Source: Pseudomonas cuatrocienegasensis (GTDB lineage: Bacteria > Pseudomonadota > Gammaproteobacteria > Pseudomonadales > Pseudomonadaceae). From it: 64,000 nt of DNA. Made by a program: the position numbers and the translations under genes. Of this stretch, positions 52,878 to 64,000 are shown in pieces. The first letter of the stretch is position 1. The number at the start of each line of letters is the position of its first letter. The notes beneath the pieces were generated by a model. The model did not search any database, had not been told where the DNA came from, and saw only the letters and a program-made list of their open reading frames with translations. The stretch is taken from contig NZ_FOFP01000006.1 of NCBI RefSeq assembly GCF_900110925.1, positions 50,021 through 114,020 on the forward strand, in the 5' to 3' direction.

Positions 52878-54257
52878 TTAGTGAATCTCCCCGGATACGC
52901 CACACAAAGCCGCCACGATGTTTTCCATCGCGGCGCTGCGTGAACCTTTAATTAGAATGGTGGTGTCGCTCTGCTCGGCGCCAAGCGCGGCGATCAGGCT
53001 GGCTTGATCGGCGAAATGCCGGCCATTTTCTCCGAACGCAGCCACGGCATGGGCCATCAGCGGGCCAACGGCATACAGGGCCGAAACCTTGCCTGCAGCG
53101 TAAGCACCCACCTCGCGATGGCTCGCCTCGGCCCAGCGGCCCAGCTCCCCCATATCGCCCAGCACCAGAACGGTGCGCCCGGAAAAGCCGGCGAGTATAT
53201 CAATGGCGGCACAAATAGACGCGGGGTTAGCGTTGTAACTGTCGTCTATGACGCGTAATCCGCTGCTAGTGAGCTGCGCAACCGCGCGCCCCTTGACCGG
53301 CTGCAAACGCTCCAGACCGGCCTTGATATCGACCAGCGGCACGCAGAGCACATGGGCCGCGGCGGCAGCGGCCAGGGCATTGTTCACATTGTGTTCGCCC
53401 AGCAGGTTCAGCTGGATGCGTGCCTGGCCATCGGCGCAGTGCAGGGTAAAGCTCGGGCAGCCGCGGGCATCGCGGTCCAGGTCACTGGCATGGAAGTCGG
53501 CGCGCTGGTCATGCCGAGCGAAGGACAGGACACTGCGCTCACCCGCCCGCGCACGCCAGATGGCAAACGCTGGGTCATCCAGATTGAGTACGGCGACGCC
53601 GCTTTCACCCAGTCCCTCGATGATCTCGCCTTTGGCCTCGACGATTTTCTCCGGGCCGCCAAACTCACCGACATGGGCGGTGCCGGCATTGGTGATGATC
53701 GCCACCTGAGGGCGGGTCAGGCCGACGGTGTAGGCGATCTCGCCGACGCGCGAGGCGCCCAGCTCAATGACCGCACCCTTATGTTCAGGCCCCAGCTCCA
53801 GCAGGGTCAGCGGCGCACCGAGGTCGTTGTTCAGGTTACCGCGGGTAGCGAGCACGGCATCACCCTGCTCAGCGAACGCCGTGCGCAGGATGCTGGCGAG
53901 CATCTCTTTGACCGTAGTCTTGCCGCTGGAACCGGTAACCGCCGCCAGCGAGCCGCCATAGCACTGACGGTTGAGCGCGCCCAACTGACCCAGGGCGAGG
54001 CGCGTATCGGCAACCACCAACTGTGGCAGGCTCACGCCGGCGACCTCACGCTCAACCAAGGCCGCGACAGCGCCCTTGGCGGCCACTTCGGCCAGATAAT
54101 CATGGCCGTCAAAACGCGGGCCGCTGAGGGCGACAAACAGTTGCCCTGGAGCAATGGCACGGCTATCGCTGCTCACGGCTGCAAAGCTGACATCAGAGCC
54201 GACCACACGGCCATTCAGTGGGCCGGCCACCTCGCTCAAACACATGGTTTTAAGCAT
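52878..54257 (-). CDS. murF: UDP-MurNAc-tripeptide--D-Ala-D-Ala ligase MurF (459 aa)
   Basis: Completes the UDP-MurNAc pentapeptide with D-Ala-D-Ala. VSSDSRAIAPGQLFVALSG near residues 28-46 is the substrate domain, AVTGSSGKTTVKEMLASIL near 106-124 the ATP loop, NNDLGAPLTLLEL near 139-151, and DDSYNANPASICAAIDIL near 330-347 the C-terminal motif. I start at the ATG at 54257 because GGGAGG lies upstream and the start overlaps the end of murE by 8 bases. Confidence 0.97.
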   Translation of the reverse strand: MLKTMCLSEVAGPLNGRVVGSDVSFAAVSSDSRAIAPGQLFVALSGPRFDGHDYLAEVAAKGAVAALVEREVAGVSLPQLVVADTRLALGQLGALNRQCYGGSLAAVTGSSGKTTVKEMLASILRTAFAEQGDAVLATRGNLNNDLGAPLTLLELGPEHKGAVIELGASRVGEIAYTVGLTRPQVAIITNAGTAHVGEFGGPEKIVEAKGEIIEGLGESGVAVLNLDDPAFAIWRARAGERSVLSFARHDQRADFHASDLDRDARGCPSFTLHCADGQARIQLNLLGEHNVNNALAAAAAAHVLCVPLVDIKAGLERLQPVKGRAVAQLTSSGLRVIDDSYNANPASICAAIDILAGFSGRTVLVLGDMGELGRWAEASHREVGAYAAGKVSALYAVGPLMAHAVAAFGENGRHFADQASLIAALGAEQSDTTILIKGSRSAAMENIVAALCGVSGEIH

Positions 54258-55712
54258 GGGCGGCCTCCCAGGCGACCAGCGCTTTAGCGGCTTCATCCAG
54301 GTCGGAGAACGGCAGGCGCTCGCCCTGGATTTCCTGATAATCCTCGTGACCTTTACCGGCCAGCAACACCACGTCGTCGACATCGGCCGCAGCAACGAGC
54401 TGGGCAATCGCCTGACCGCGACCGGCGACAAACTGTACGGCGTCGGGGTGAACGAAACCGCCACGAATATCGTTGAAAATCTGCTCAGACGTTTCGCTGC
54501 GCGGGTTGTCATCGGTGACCACGACAGCGTCGGCATGCTGTTCGACCACGGCGGCCATCAACGCACGCTTGCCACGGTCACGATCGCCACCACAGCCAAA
54601 CAGGCACAGCAGGCGGCCTTTAACGTGCGGACGCAGGGCTTCGAGGACTTTTTCCAGGGCATCCGGGGTATGGGCGTAATCGACAACCACCAGCGGCTGT
54701 TGCACGCCACCCAGGCGCTGCATACGCCCAACCGGGCCCTGTAGCTTGGGCAGCGCCTTGAGTATTTCGTCCAGTGGATAGTCCATGGCCAGCAAGGTGC
54801 CGACCACGGCCAGCAGGTTACTCAGGTTGAAACGCCCGAGTAGCACGCTGCGCAAGCTGCCTTCGCCGCGCGGCGTCACCAGGGTGGCGCGCACGCCATG
54901 CTCGTCGAACTGCGCATCGCGGCAATACAGGTAGGCGCTCGGGTCGATCAGGCTGTAGCTGATCAGCCGCGAGTCATGCACCTTCGCAGCCAGATCACGG
55001 CCAGTCTCGTCATCCAGATTGATCACCCGGCAGCGCAGCCCACTCCAGGCGAACAGCTCGGCCTTGGCCGCGCGGTAGGCGTCCATGCTGCCGTGGTAAT
55101 CGAGGTGATCGCGTGACAGGTTGGTAAATACCGCCACGTCGAAGGCCAGCGCAGCCACGCGGCGCTGGTGCAAGCCATGGGAGGAAACTTCCATGGCCAC
55201 AGCACGGGCACCGGCATTTTTCAGCTCAGCCAGGGTCGCCTGCACGCCAATCGGGTCAGGCGTGGTGTGACGCCCCGCGGCCAGCGCGTTGTAGAAGCCG
55301 TTACCCAGGGTGCCGACGATCCCGCAGGGCTCACCGAGCATGTCCAGGGCCTGGGCCAGTAACTGGCTGACGCTGGTCTTGCCGTTGGTTCCGGTGATAC
55401 CGACCAGATGCAGGCCACGGCTCGGTTCACCATAGAAGCGCCCGGCAATGGCCGACAAACGCGCGCCCAGGCCCTTGACCGCAATCAGCTCGGCGCTGTC
55501 GATGCTCATGGCAAAGGCGCCTTCGGCCTCATAGGCCACGGCGGCGGCACCACGGGTCAGGGCATCGGCGATATGCAGACGGCCGTCCTGCTGGGTGCCC
55601 GGCACAGCCAGAAACAGGTCGCCCGGACGCACCTTGCGGCTGTCCAGGGTCAATTCGCGAATCAGCACACTGCTGGCGGCCTCAGGCAGCAGTTGATTGA
55701 GTGGCATGGGCA

Positions 55713-55713
<1 letters not shown>
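54250..55713 (-). CDS. murE: UDP-MurNAc-L-alanyl-D-glutamate--meso-DAP ligase MurE (487 aa)
   Basis: Adds meso-diaminopimelate. LTLDSRKVRPGDLFLAVPG near residues 21-39 binds the UDP part, GITGTNGKTSVSQLLAQAL near 104-122 is the ATP loop, and the DDNPRSE motif near 400 (with Asn-Pro-Arg) marks the meso-DAP rather than lysine form. The start is coupled to ftsI by TGATG. A second ATG two codons on is an alternative. Confidence 0.97.
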
Positions 55714-57750
<2,037 letters not shown>

Positions 57751-57754
<4 letters not shown>

Positions 57755-58698
57755 CGCAACTTCTCCGCGACACGCATGACGGCGCTGCGCGAACGCGGGT
57801 TGGCCTTGAGCTCGGCCTCGGAAGCGAACTGCGGCTTGCCGATGAGCTTCAGGCGCGGCTGGAAGGCTTCGGGAATAATCGGCAGGTCGCGCGGCAGGGT
57901 ATCGGCCTCACCCTTGGCATGCCGACGCATAAACTGTTTGACGATGCGGTCTTCCAGCGAATGGAAGCTGATCACCACCAGCCGACCACCAATGGCCAAG
58001 GTTTCCAACGCAGCATCCAGGCCACGCTGCAGGTCACCCAACTCGTTGTTAACGTGAATGCGCAAGCCCTGGAAAGCACGAGTCGCCGGGTTCTTGCCCT
58101 TCTCCCAGGCGGGATTGGCCACTGTGAGCACCTGAGCCAGGTCAGCGGTACGCTCGAACGGCTGTTCCGCGCGGCGCTGCACCACAGCGCGCGCCATGCG
58201 CTTGGCGAAACGCTCTTCACCGTATTCCTTGAATACCCGGGCAATCTCCTCCTCGCTGGCGGTGGCGATAAAGGTCGCCGCACTGACCCCGGCATCCGGA
58301 TTCATGCGCATGTCCAGCGGGCCGTCATGCAGGAAGCTGAAGCCGCGCGCGGCATCATCGAGCTGCGGCGAGGACACGCCCAGATCCAGCAAAATACCGC
58401 TTACAGCACCGGCCAGACCGCGGACCGCAACCTCATCGGAAAGTTCCGCAAAACTGCGCTGCACAACGACAAAGCGGCCGTCTTCGGCCGCCAGCGTAGT
58501 CCCTGTCGCGATTGCCAGAGGGTCCTTGTCGAACCCCAGTAGACGCCCATCAGGCCCAAGCCGCTCTAGAATGAGGCGACTGTGCCCACCGCGGCCAAAG
58601 GTACCGTCCAGGTAGCAGCCATCGGGGCGCACGGCGAGTCCGTCGACAGCTTCGTCGAGGAGCACGGTGATATGGCGCAAGCTGCTGGTCATGGTCAC
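57751..58698 (-). CDS. rsmH: 16S rRNA (cytosine-1402 N4) methyltransferase RsmH (315 aa)
   Basis: SAM-dependent methyltransferase for C1402 in the decoding centre. [19 protein letters not shown] at about residues 9-27, [16 protein letters not shown] near 29-44 (SAM loop), [19 protein letters not shown] near 103-121 and RTFHSLED-like [13 protein letters not shown] near 244-256 are the signatures. The GTG at 58698 overlaps the mraZ stop (GTGA) and its N-terminus aligns well with other pseudomonad RsmH; the ATG two codons in is the alternative. Confidence 0.96.
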
Positions 58699-59150
58699 AG
58701 GATCAAATCACGTAGGTCGTCGGACAAAGCACCCGGTTGCTTGATGGCGGCCAGATCGGCATCTGCCACAGCATTCCAGGCGTCCTCATCCCACAGTTGA
58801 AATTTATTGAGCTGACCGACCAGCATCGCCCGCTTGTCCAGCTTGGCGTACTCACGCAGACGCGGCGGAACCAGGAAACGACCACTGGCATCCAGCTCCA
58901 GGTCCACGGCATTACCGATCAGCAGACGTTGCAGGCGGCGGTTCTCTTCACGAAAGGAGGCCAACTCACGCAGCTTGGCTTCGATCAGCTCCCACTCGGC
59001 AAGGGGATAGACACACAAACAAGGGTCGATGGCATCGATGGTGACGATGAGCTGGCCGGCACAACGCGAAACGAGCTCGTCACGATACCGACTCGGCATC
59101 GCGAGGCGCCCTTTGGCGTCGAGACTTATAGCGTTAGCTCCGCGAAACAC
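58695..59150 (-). CDS. mraZ: Transcriptional regulator MraZ (151 aa)
   Basis: Ring-forming DNA-binding protein with two SpoVT/AbrB-like swapped-hairpin repeats; each holds the DxxGR motif ([18 protein letters not shown] near residues 9-26 and [18 protein letters not shown] near 85-102). It represses the dcw promoter and modulates division-gene expression in E. coli. The start is GTG with GGGGAAG in front. It is first gene of the cluster, and three GTGG repeats for its own binding lie 44 bases upstream. Confidence 0.96.
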   Translation of the reverse strand: MFRGANAISLDAKGRLAMPSRYRDELVSRCAGQLIVTIDAIDPCLCVYPLAEWELIEAKLRELASFREENRRLQRLLIGNAVDLELDASGRFLVPPRLREYAKLDKRAMLVGQLNKFQLWDEDAWNAVADADLAAIKQPGALSDDLRDLIL

Positions 59151-59193
59151 GTCTGCGCTTCCCCTTAAATTAGCTATCCATGCCCAAAAAACC

Positions 59194-59217
59194 CCACTTC
59201 ATGCCACTTCTTACCAC
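59194..59217 (-). promoter_or_regulatory. MraZ operator: three GTGG repeats with 10-bp period
   Basis: On the minus strand GTGG occurs at 59217-59214, 59207-59204 and 59197-59194, in the setting GTGGTAAGAA-GTGGCATGAA and then GTGGGG. The exact 10-bp period matches one helical turn and the known MraZ target of spaced TGGGN/GTGG repeats. It starts directly at the predicted transcription start. Confidence 0.75.
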
Positions 59218-59225
59218 CCGCGCAC

Positions 59226-59255
59226 ACTATAGGAACGCGCAGGCCCCACCGTCAA
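59226..59255 (-). promoter_or_regulatory. dcw cluster promoter (Pmra)
   Basis: Minus strand TTGACG (59255-59250), 18-bp spacer, TATAGT (59231-59226). Transcription would start near 59219, about 70 bases before mraZ. It is the best sigma-70 match in the region and heads the 16-gene cluster. In 59256-59462 I see nothing else. Confidence 0.75.
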
Positions 59256-59462
59256 GGCGCGTCAGAAGGGAAAAACCCTTATAGATCGGAGATTTAGCGC
59301 ACCAAATCGCAAGTTGAAGCACAACTTACGCAAGAGGAAAAAGATAAAGCTGAGCGCAAGCAAAAGCCTGAGCTTCGAACTTAAAGTGATTTATGAAGAG
59401 TGAAGTTTTTTTGCTTGACGGTAAAGCGGGGGATAAACGGTCGCACAAGGCGAAAAGAAAGG

Positions 59463-59820
59463 TGGAGAGTCGATCTGTAAGCCGGGTTCTGTCGAGGACA
59501 GTCATTCCTCTACGACGTACATCACTGCACGTCTTTAGCAACCTACCCGGTTCCAGCGCGGGCCACGCCAATGGAACCCTATTTGGTCTTGCTCCGAGTG
59601 GGGTTTGCCTAGCCACGAACTGTTACCAGACGCGCGGTGCGCTCTTACCGCACCTTTTCACCCTTACCGGCACCGAAGCGCTTAGGCGGTTATTTTCTGT
59701 GGCACTTTCCGTAGGCTCACGCCTCCCAGGCGTTACCTGGCACTCTGCCCTATGGAGCCCGGACTTTCCTCCCCCGCCTTTCGCAGAACGAAACGCGGCA
59801 GCGACTGTCCGATCGACTCT
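59463..59820 (-). ncRNA. rnpB: RNase P RNA (M1 RNA), type A
   Basis: Catalytic RNA that matures tRNA 5' ends. Read on the minus strand it begins AGAGTCGATCGGACAGTCGC and shows the universal core GGGGGAGGAAAGTCCGGGCT with CCATAGGGCAG, then GCCAGGTAACGCCTGGGAGG, GAAAGTGCCACAGAAAA, and the 3' pairing CAGAACCCGGCTTACAGATC that closes P1 with the 5' end (AGAGTCGAT/ATCGACTCT). Ends are set by that P1 pairing and may be off by a few bases. Position between mraZ and rsmI is conserved in Pseudomonas. Confidence 0.95.
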
Positions 59821-59880
59821 CCGCTAACAAGGGTAACAAAGCCGCAAGCGACAAGCCACAAGCGACACGTAAAAGCCGCT

Positions 59881-60750
59881 TTACTGCTGCCGTTCCAATG
59901 CCACTTGATACAGCAGGTTCTTGCGCACCCCGGTAATTTCCGCAGCCAGTGCCGCAGCGCGCTTGAGCGGCAGCTCCGCCAACAGCAGATCCAGCACCCG
60001 CAGCGCCTCGGCACTCACCGCATCTTCACCCTCCGGCGCTTGCCAGCCGGCAACCAGCACCACGCACTCTCCACGCTGCTGATTGCTGTCGGCCGCCACC
60101 CAGGCGCACAGCTCGCCCAACGGTAAACCCTTGAGGGTCTCGAAGGCTTTACTCAACTCACGCGCCAGCAACGCCGGGCGCTCCTCGCCAAACACCGCAC
60201 GCATGTCCTCCAGCGATTCAAGGATGCGGTGTGGCGCCTCATAAAAGATCAAGGTCCGCGGCTCCTCGCGCACCTGCTCCAGACGCGCACGCCGCCCCAC
60301 CGCCTTGGCAGGCAGAAAACCTTCGAAGATAAACCGGTCCGATGGCAGTCCGGCCGCCGACAACGCCGCGATCAAGGCACAAGCGCCAGGCACCGGGACC
60401 ACAGCAATACCCGCAGCCCGCGCCTGACGCACCAGGTGGTAGCCCGGATCGGAAATCAGCGGCGTACCGGCATCGGAAATCAGCGCCACATTCTCACCGG
60501 CCTGCAGGCGCGCGATAAAACGACTGCCCTCGGCACGCTCATTGTGCTCATGACAAGCCGCCAAAGGGGTCGCGATACCAAAATGCTGCATCAGGCGCGC
60601 CGAGTGACGGGTGTCTTCGGCAGCGATCAGACTGACCTCTGCCAGCACCTTGAGCGCCCGTGCACTGATGTCATCCAGATTGCCGATGGGTGTAGCCACC
60701 ACATAAAGGGTGCCAGGGGACATGGAGCTGGGTGCGGCGGAAAACGACAC
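59881..60750 (-). CDS. rsmI: 16S rRNA (cytidine-1402 2'-O) methyltransferase RsmI (289 aa)
   Basis: 2'-O-methylates C1402, the same nucleotide RsmH modifies. [52 protein letters not shown], and EGFLPAK with FYEAPHRI are the SAM/tetrapyrrole-methylase family blocks. I take the GTG at 60750, preceded by GAGAGGCAGG; an ATG at 60723 (MSPGTLYVV) is the main alternative and has a poor ribosome-binding site. rnpB lies 60 bases downstream; lpoA is divergent. Confidence 0.94.
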   Translation of the reverse strand: MSFSAAPSSMSPGTLYVVATPIGNLDDISARALKVLAEVSLIAAEDTRHSARLMQHFGIATPLAACHEHNERAEGSRFIARLQAGENVALISDAGTPLISDPGYHLVRQARAAGIAVVPVPGACALIAALSAAGLPSDRFIFEGFLPAKAVGRRARLEQVREEPRTLIFYEAPHRILESLEDMRAVFGEERPALLARELSKAFETLKGLPLGELCAWVAADSNQQRGECVVLVAGWQAPEGEDAVSAEALRVLDLLLAELPLKRAAALAAEITGVRKNLLYQVALERQQ

Positions 60751-60940
60751 GGGCCTGCCTCTCGAAACGCGAAAGCGCCCATTGTAGCCGGTTTGCCGTG
60801 ACCGGCGGCGTCCCACCCGACACTGCTTGCGCAGCTCAACAGCCAGGCCGTGCACCAGTTCTCGACCTTCGGGTTCGCGCCACTGCCCAGGCTTGGGTAC
60901 AATTCGACGCTCATCTGATCGAATACCAGGACCGTATTAC

Positions 60941-62752
60941 ATGATCGCTTGCCTGCGCCCGTTCTTAGTCCTCTGCCTGGCCGGCCTGCTTGCCGCCTGC
61001 GCCAGTTCACCGTCATCCACCCTCGGCGAACTTCCGCGCACCCCTCAGGCTACTCTCGAACAGTTGCTGCAGCAGGCTGAGACCAGCGAACCCAATAAGG
61101 CAGCAGAGCTACGCTTATCGGCCGCCGACCTGGCGGCACGTCAAGGCGATAATAGCCGCGCCAGCCAGATTCTCGGGCAAGTGGCGCTCGACCAACTCAA
61201 ACCGGCCCAACAGATCTACGCCAGCACCCTGGCAGCTGAAATGGCACTGGCCCAGGACGAGCCCAAACGCGCACTCCAAGCCCTCACCCACCCCAGCCTT
61301 GAGCGCCTGGCCGAGTTGCCTGTCGAACAACAGATTCGCACCCAGTCCGCCCGCGCCAACGCCCTGGAGGCCGATGGACAACTGCTGGCCGCTGCCCGCG
61401 AACGCGTCTTCATTGCCCCGCTACTCAGCGGCGAAAACGCCCAGCGCAATCACGAAACCATCTGGCGCCTGGTCAGCGCCCTGCCGGCCGAACCTGCACC
61501 AACCAGCCAGGACGCCGACCTGGCCGGCTGGCTGAATCTGGCCAGCGCCACACGCACCCGCGGCACCTTGCAACAACAGCAAGCCGCCATTGCAGCCTGG
61601 CAGAGCCAGAATCCCGATCACCCAGCCGCCCGACAACTGCCGCAAGCCCTCAACGAGCTGATGAGCCTGACCCAGCAGCCGCTTGAACAGATCGCTCTGC
61701 TGCTGCCCCAGGACGGCCCTTTGGCGTCGGTCGCACGCGCCCTGCGCGACGGCCTGCTGGCCGCGCACTACCAGGCACAGCAGGCCGGCGAGAACCCACC
61801 GAACATCCAGCTTTATGACAGCTCCCGCCTGAGCTCACTCGACGACTTCTACCGCCAGGCCCAGGCCGCCGGCGTGCAACTGGTGATTGGCCCCCTGGAG
61901 AAACCACTGGTCAAGCAGCTCAGCGATCGTGAAGAACTGCCCATTACCACTTTGGCACTGAACTACAGCGACGCAGGCCAGGAAGGCCCGCCGCAACTGT
62001 TCCAGTTCGGCCTGGCCGCTGAAGACGAAGCCCGCGAGGTGGCCCGCCGCGCCTGGGCAGACGGCATGCGCCGCGCCGTGGCCTTGGTGCCACGCGGTGA
62101 ATGGGGCGAGCGCGTGCTCGATGCTTTCCGCCAGCAATGGCAGGCCCAGGGCGGCGAGCTGCTCGGCGCCGAGCGGGTTGACCAACCGGTCGAGCTGGCC
62201 AATCAGATTGCCAGACTGTTCCAGCTGGGCCAGAGCGAAGCACGCAACAAAAGCCTGCAATCGGCAGGGGGGACTGCCGTTGCGGCGCAGCCAACACGCC
62301 GCCAGGACGTCGACTTCATCTTCCTCGCCGCGACACCGCAACAGGCCCAACAGATCAAGCCGACCCTGGCGTTCCAGTACGCTGGCGACGTCCCCGTCTA
62401 TGCGACCTCGCACCTGTTCACCGGAGCACACAGCCAGGCCCAGTACAGGGACCTCAACGGCATCCAGTTCTGCGAAACCCCCTGGCTGCTGGACGTCGAC
62501 GACCCACTGCGTCGCCAGGTCGACAGCCAGTGGCCACAAGCCGGCGGCAGCCTCGGACGACTCTACGCGATGGGTGTCGATGCCTTCCGCCTGGCGCCGC
62601 GTCTGGGCCAACTCAAGGCACTACCGGAGACGCGTATCGACGGCCTTTCCGGCAGACTGAGCCTGAACCCGTCGCAGCGCATCGAACGCCAGTTGCCCTG
62701 GGCCGAATTCCGTGACGGCCAGATCCAGCGCCTGCCCGACACCGTCAATTGA
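60941..62752 (+). CDS. lpoA: LpoA, outer-membrane lipoprotein activator of PBP1a (603 aa)
   Basis: Lipoprotein signal with lipobox LLAAC (Cys at residue 20). The N-terminal part (about 25-240) is TPR-like helical repeats (LRLSAADLAARQGDNSRASQ, LLAAARERVFIAPLL), and the C-terminal part (about 265-600) is a periplasmic-binding-protein-like fold (IALLLPQDGPLASVARALRD, TLALNYSDAG, DFIFLAATPQQAQQIKPTL). From the outer membrane it reaches through the murein to stimulate the class A synthase. AGGA lies about 10 bases before the ATG at 60941. Confidence 0.93.
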   Translation: MIACLRPFLVLCLAGLLAACASSPSSTLGELPRTPQATLEQLLQQAETSEPNKAAELRLSAADLAARQGDNSRASQILGQVALDQLKPAQQIYASTLAAEMALAQDEPKRALQALTHPSLERLAELPVEQQIRTQSARANALEADGQLLAAARERVFIAPLLSGENAQRNHETIWRLVSALPAEPAPTSQDADLAGWLNLASATRTRGTLQQQQAAIAAWQSQNPDHPAARQLPQALNELMSLTQQPLEQIALLLPQDGPLASVARALRDGLLAAHYQAQQAGENPPNIQLYDSSRLSSLDDFYRQAQAAGVQLVIGPLEKPLVKQLSDREELPITTLALNYSDAGQEGPPQLFQFGLAAEDEAREVARRAWADGMRRAVALVPRGEWGERVLDAFRQQWQAQGGELLGAERVDQPVELANQIARLFQLGQSEARNKSLQSAGGTAVAAQPTRRQDVDFIFLAATPQQAQQIKPTLAFQYAGDVPVYATSHLFTGAHSQAQYRDLNGIQFCETPWLLDVDDPLRRQVDSQWPQAGGSLGRLYAMGVDAFRLAPRLGQLKALPETRIDGLSGRLSLNPSQRIERQLPWAEFRDGQIQRLPDTVN

Positions 62753-63117
62753 CCGAGCGCACCAGCACGCAGGCCAGCGGCAGTGCGGCCGAAGCCAGGG
62801 CGCTGGCCTACCTGCAAGCGCAGGGGCTGCGCCTGATTGCGCAAAACTGGCGCTGCCGTCGCGGCGAGCTCGATCTAGTCATGCTTCACGCCGATACAGT
62901 AGTATTCGTCGAGGTTCGCTACAGGCGGCATGCCGCCTGGGGCGGGGCCATGGAAAGTGTGGATGCACGCAAGCGTGAAAAACTTACCCTGGCTGCGACC
63001 CAGTTTCTGCAACAGACGCCACGCTGGGCGCGACAGCCCTGCCGTTTCGACGTAATCGCACTGAGTGGTGCGGCTGATAACGACCTCAACTGGATTCAGA
63101 ATGCGTTCGACACCTGA
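62749..63117 (+). CDS. yraN: YraN family protein, UPF0102 (122 aa)
   Basis: Endonuclease-like fold of unclear function. NWRCRRGELDLVMLHADTVV and FVEVRYR carry the Glu/Asp residues of a restriction-endonuclease-type core (E-x-D...E-V-K/R); AAEARALAYLQAQGLRLI is the conserved N-terminal helix. It starts at a TTG that overlaps the lpoA stop (TTGA); no ATG fits the family N-terminus. It is second gene of the lpoA operon. Confidence 0.87.
   Translation: MTERTSTQASGSAAEARALAYLQAQGLRLIAQNWRCRRGELDLVMLHADTVVFVEVRYRRHAAWGGAMESVDARKREKLTLAATQFLQQTPRWARQPCRFDVIALSGAADNDLNWIQNAFDT

Positions 63118-64000
<883 letters not shown>

Noticed and set aside
59393-59827. A 144-codon open frame across the RNase P region
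   Set aside because: The bases form the universal RNase P RNA core on the opposite strand.
59830-59878. CAAGCGACAAGCCACAAGCG short tandem-like run upstream of rnpB
   Set aside because: Imperfect AAGC-type heptamers of this kind are common between Pseudomonas genes; too short to call a functional repeat.

Overview
The window reads as a chromosomal segment of a Pseudomonas species. The evidence is GC-rich coding sequence, GTAGGAGCG-type REP palindromes, and a block from about 23.6 kb to the right end that follows, as I remember it, the P. aeruginosa PA4393-PA4426 region gene for gene: ampG, mscS, yajQ, response regulator, panE, histidine kinase, mutT, gst, argJ, secA, then the dcw division/wall cluster, rnpB, rsmI, lpoA, yraN and a SIS-domain gene. 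I could not run a species-level identification.

Left part (1-23.5 kb), accessory in character. It opens with a decayed 3' end of a zinc alcohol dehydrogenase, an alpha/beta-hydrolase lipase-like gene, an MFS drug-efflux gene, a 0.7 kb intergenic region full of REP palindromes, and a pair of overlapping CNNM/CorC-type transporters. Next is a hexuronate module at 6.6-16 kb: a LacI-type regulator, uronate dehydrogenase (udh), an SMP-30 lactonase, a three-part TRAP transporter (dctP-dctQ-dctM), an EamA exporter, a FadR-subfamily GntR regulator and an aldose 1-epimerase-like protein. Four related palindromes (core GTTGT-N3-ACAAC) lie in the promoter regions of the LacI gene, udh and the GntR gene and look like the operator of the GntR regulator. 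The transporter would bring in galacturonate or glucuronate, the epimerase could interconvert anomers, Udh would oxidise the uronate to an aldarolactone and the lactonase would open it. Aldarate dehydratases are not in the window. Two MITE-like elements with CTAG-type target sites sit downstream of dctM and at the stop codon of a HerA-like ATPase gene. A tandem pair of chemoreceptor genes follows; the second has lost 69 residues from one arm of its signalling hairpin while the last 191 residues are identical in both.

Right part (23.6-64 kb), conserved core. It runs from DNA-damage recognition (ATL) and muropeptide recycling (AmpG) through osmotic protection (MscS), YajQ, a signalling group (receiver plus degenerate GGDEF, PanE, histidine kinase), corrinoid adenosyltransferase, a pseudouridine synthase, an AEC carrier, a Nudix/ThiE fusion, GST, ArgJ, SecA, an M23 endopeptidase and DciA. 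The dcw cluster then occupies 41.35-59.15 kb on the minus strand (mraZ-rsmH-ftsL-ftsI-murE-murF-mraY-murD-ftsW-murG-murC-ddl-ftsQ-ftsA-ftsZ-lpxC). Nearly all its genes overlap or abut, and it is headed by a strong promoter with three GTGG repeats spaced exactly 10 bp, which match an MraZ operator. RNase P RNA lies just upstream, followed by rsmI and, divergently, lpoA-yraN-gmhA/diaA-BON lipoprotein, the last cut by the window end.

No tRNA, rRNA, CRISPR array, phage gene or intact transposase was seen. I found no wholly new system. The best leads are the shared operator family of the uronate module, the one-armed chemoreceptor, the CTAG-flanked element that carries a gene's stop codon, and the structured leader with an overlapping small ORF before the CorC pair.
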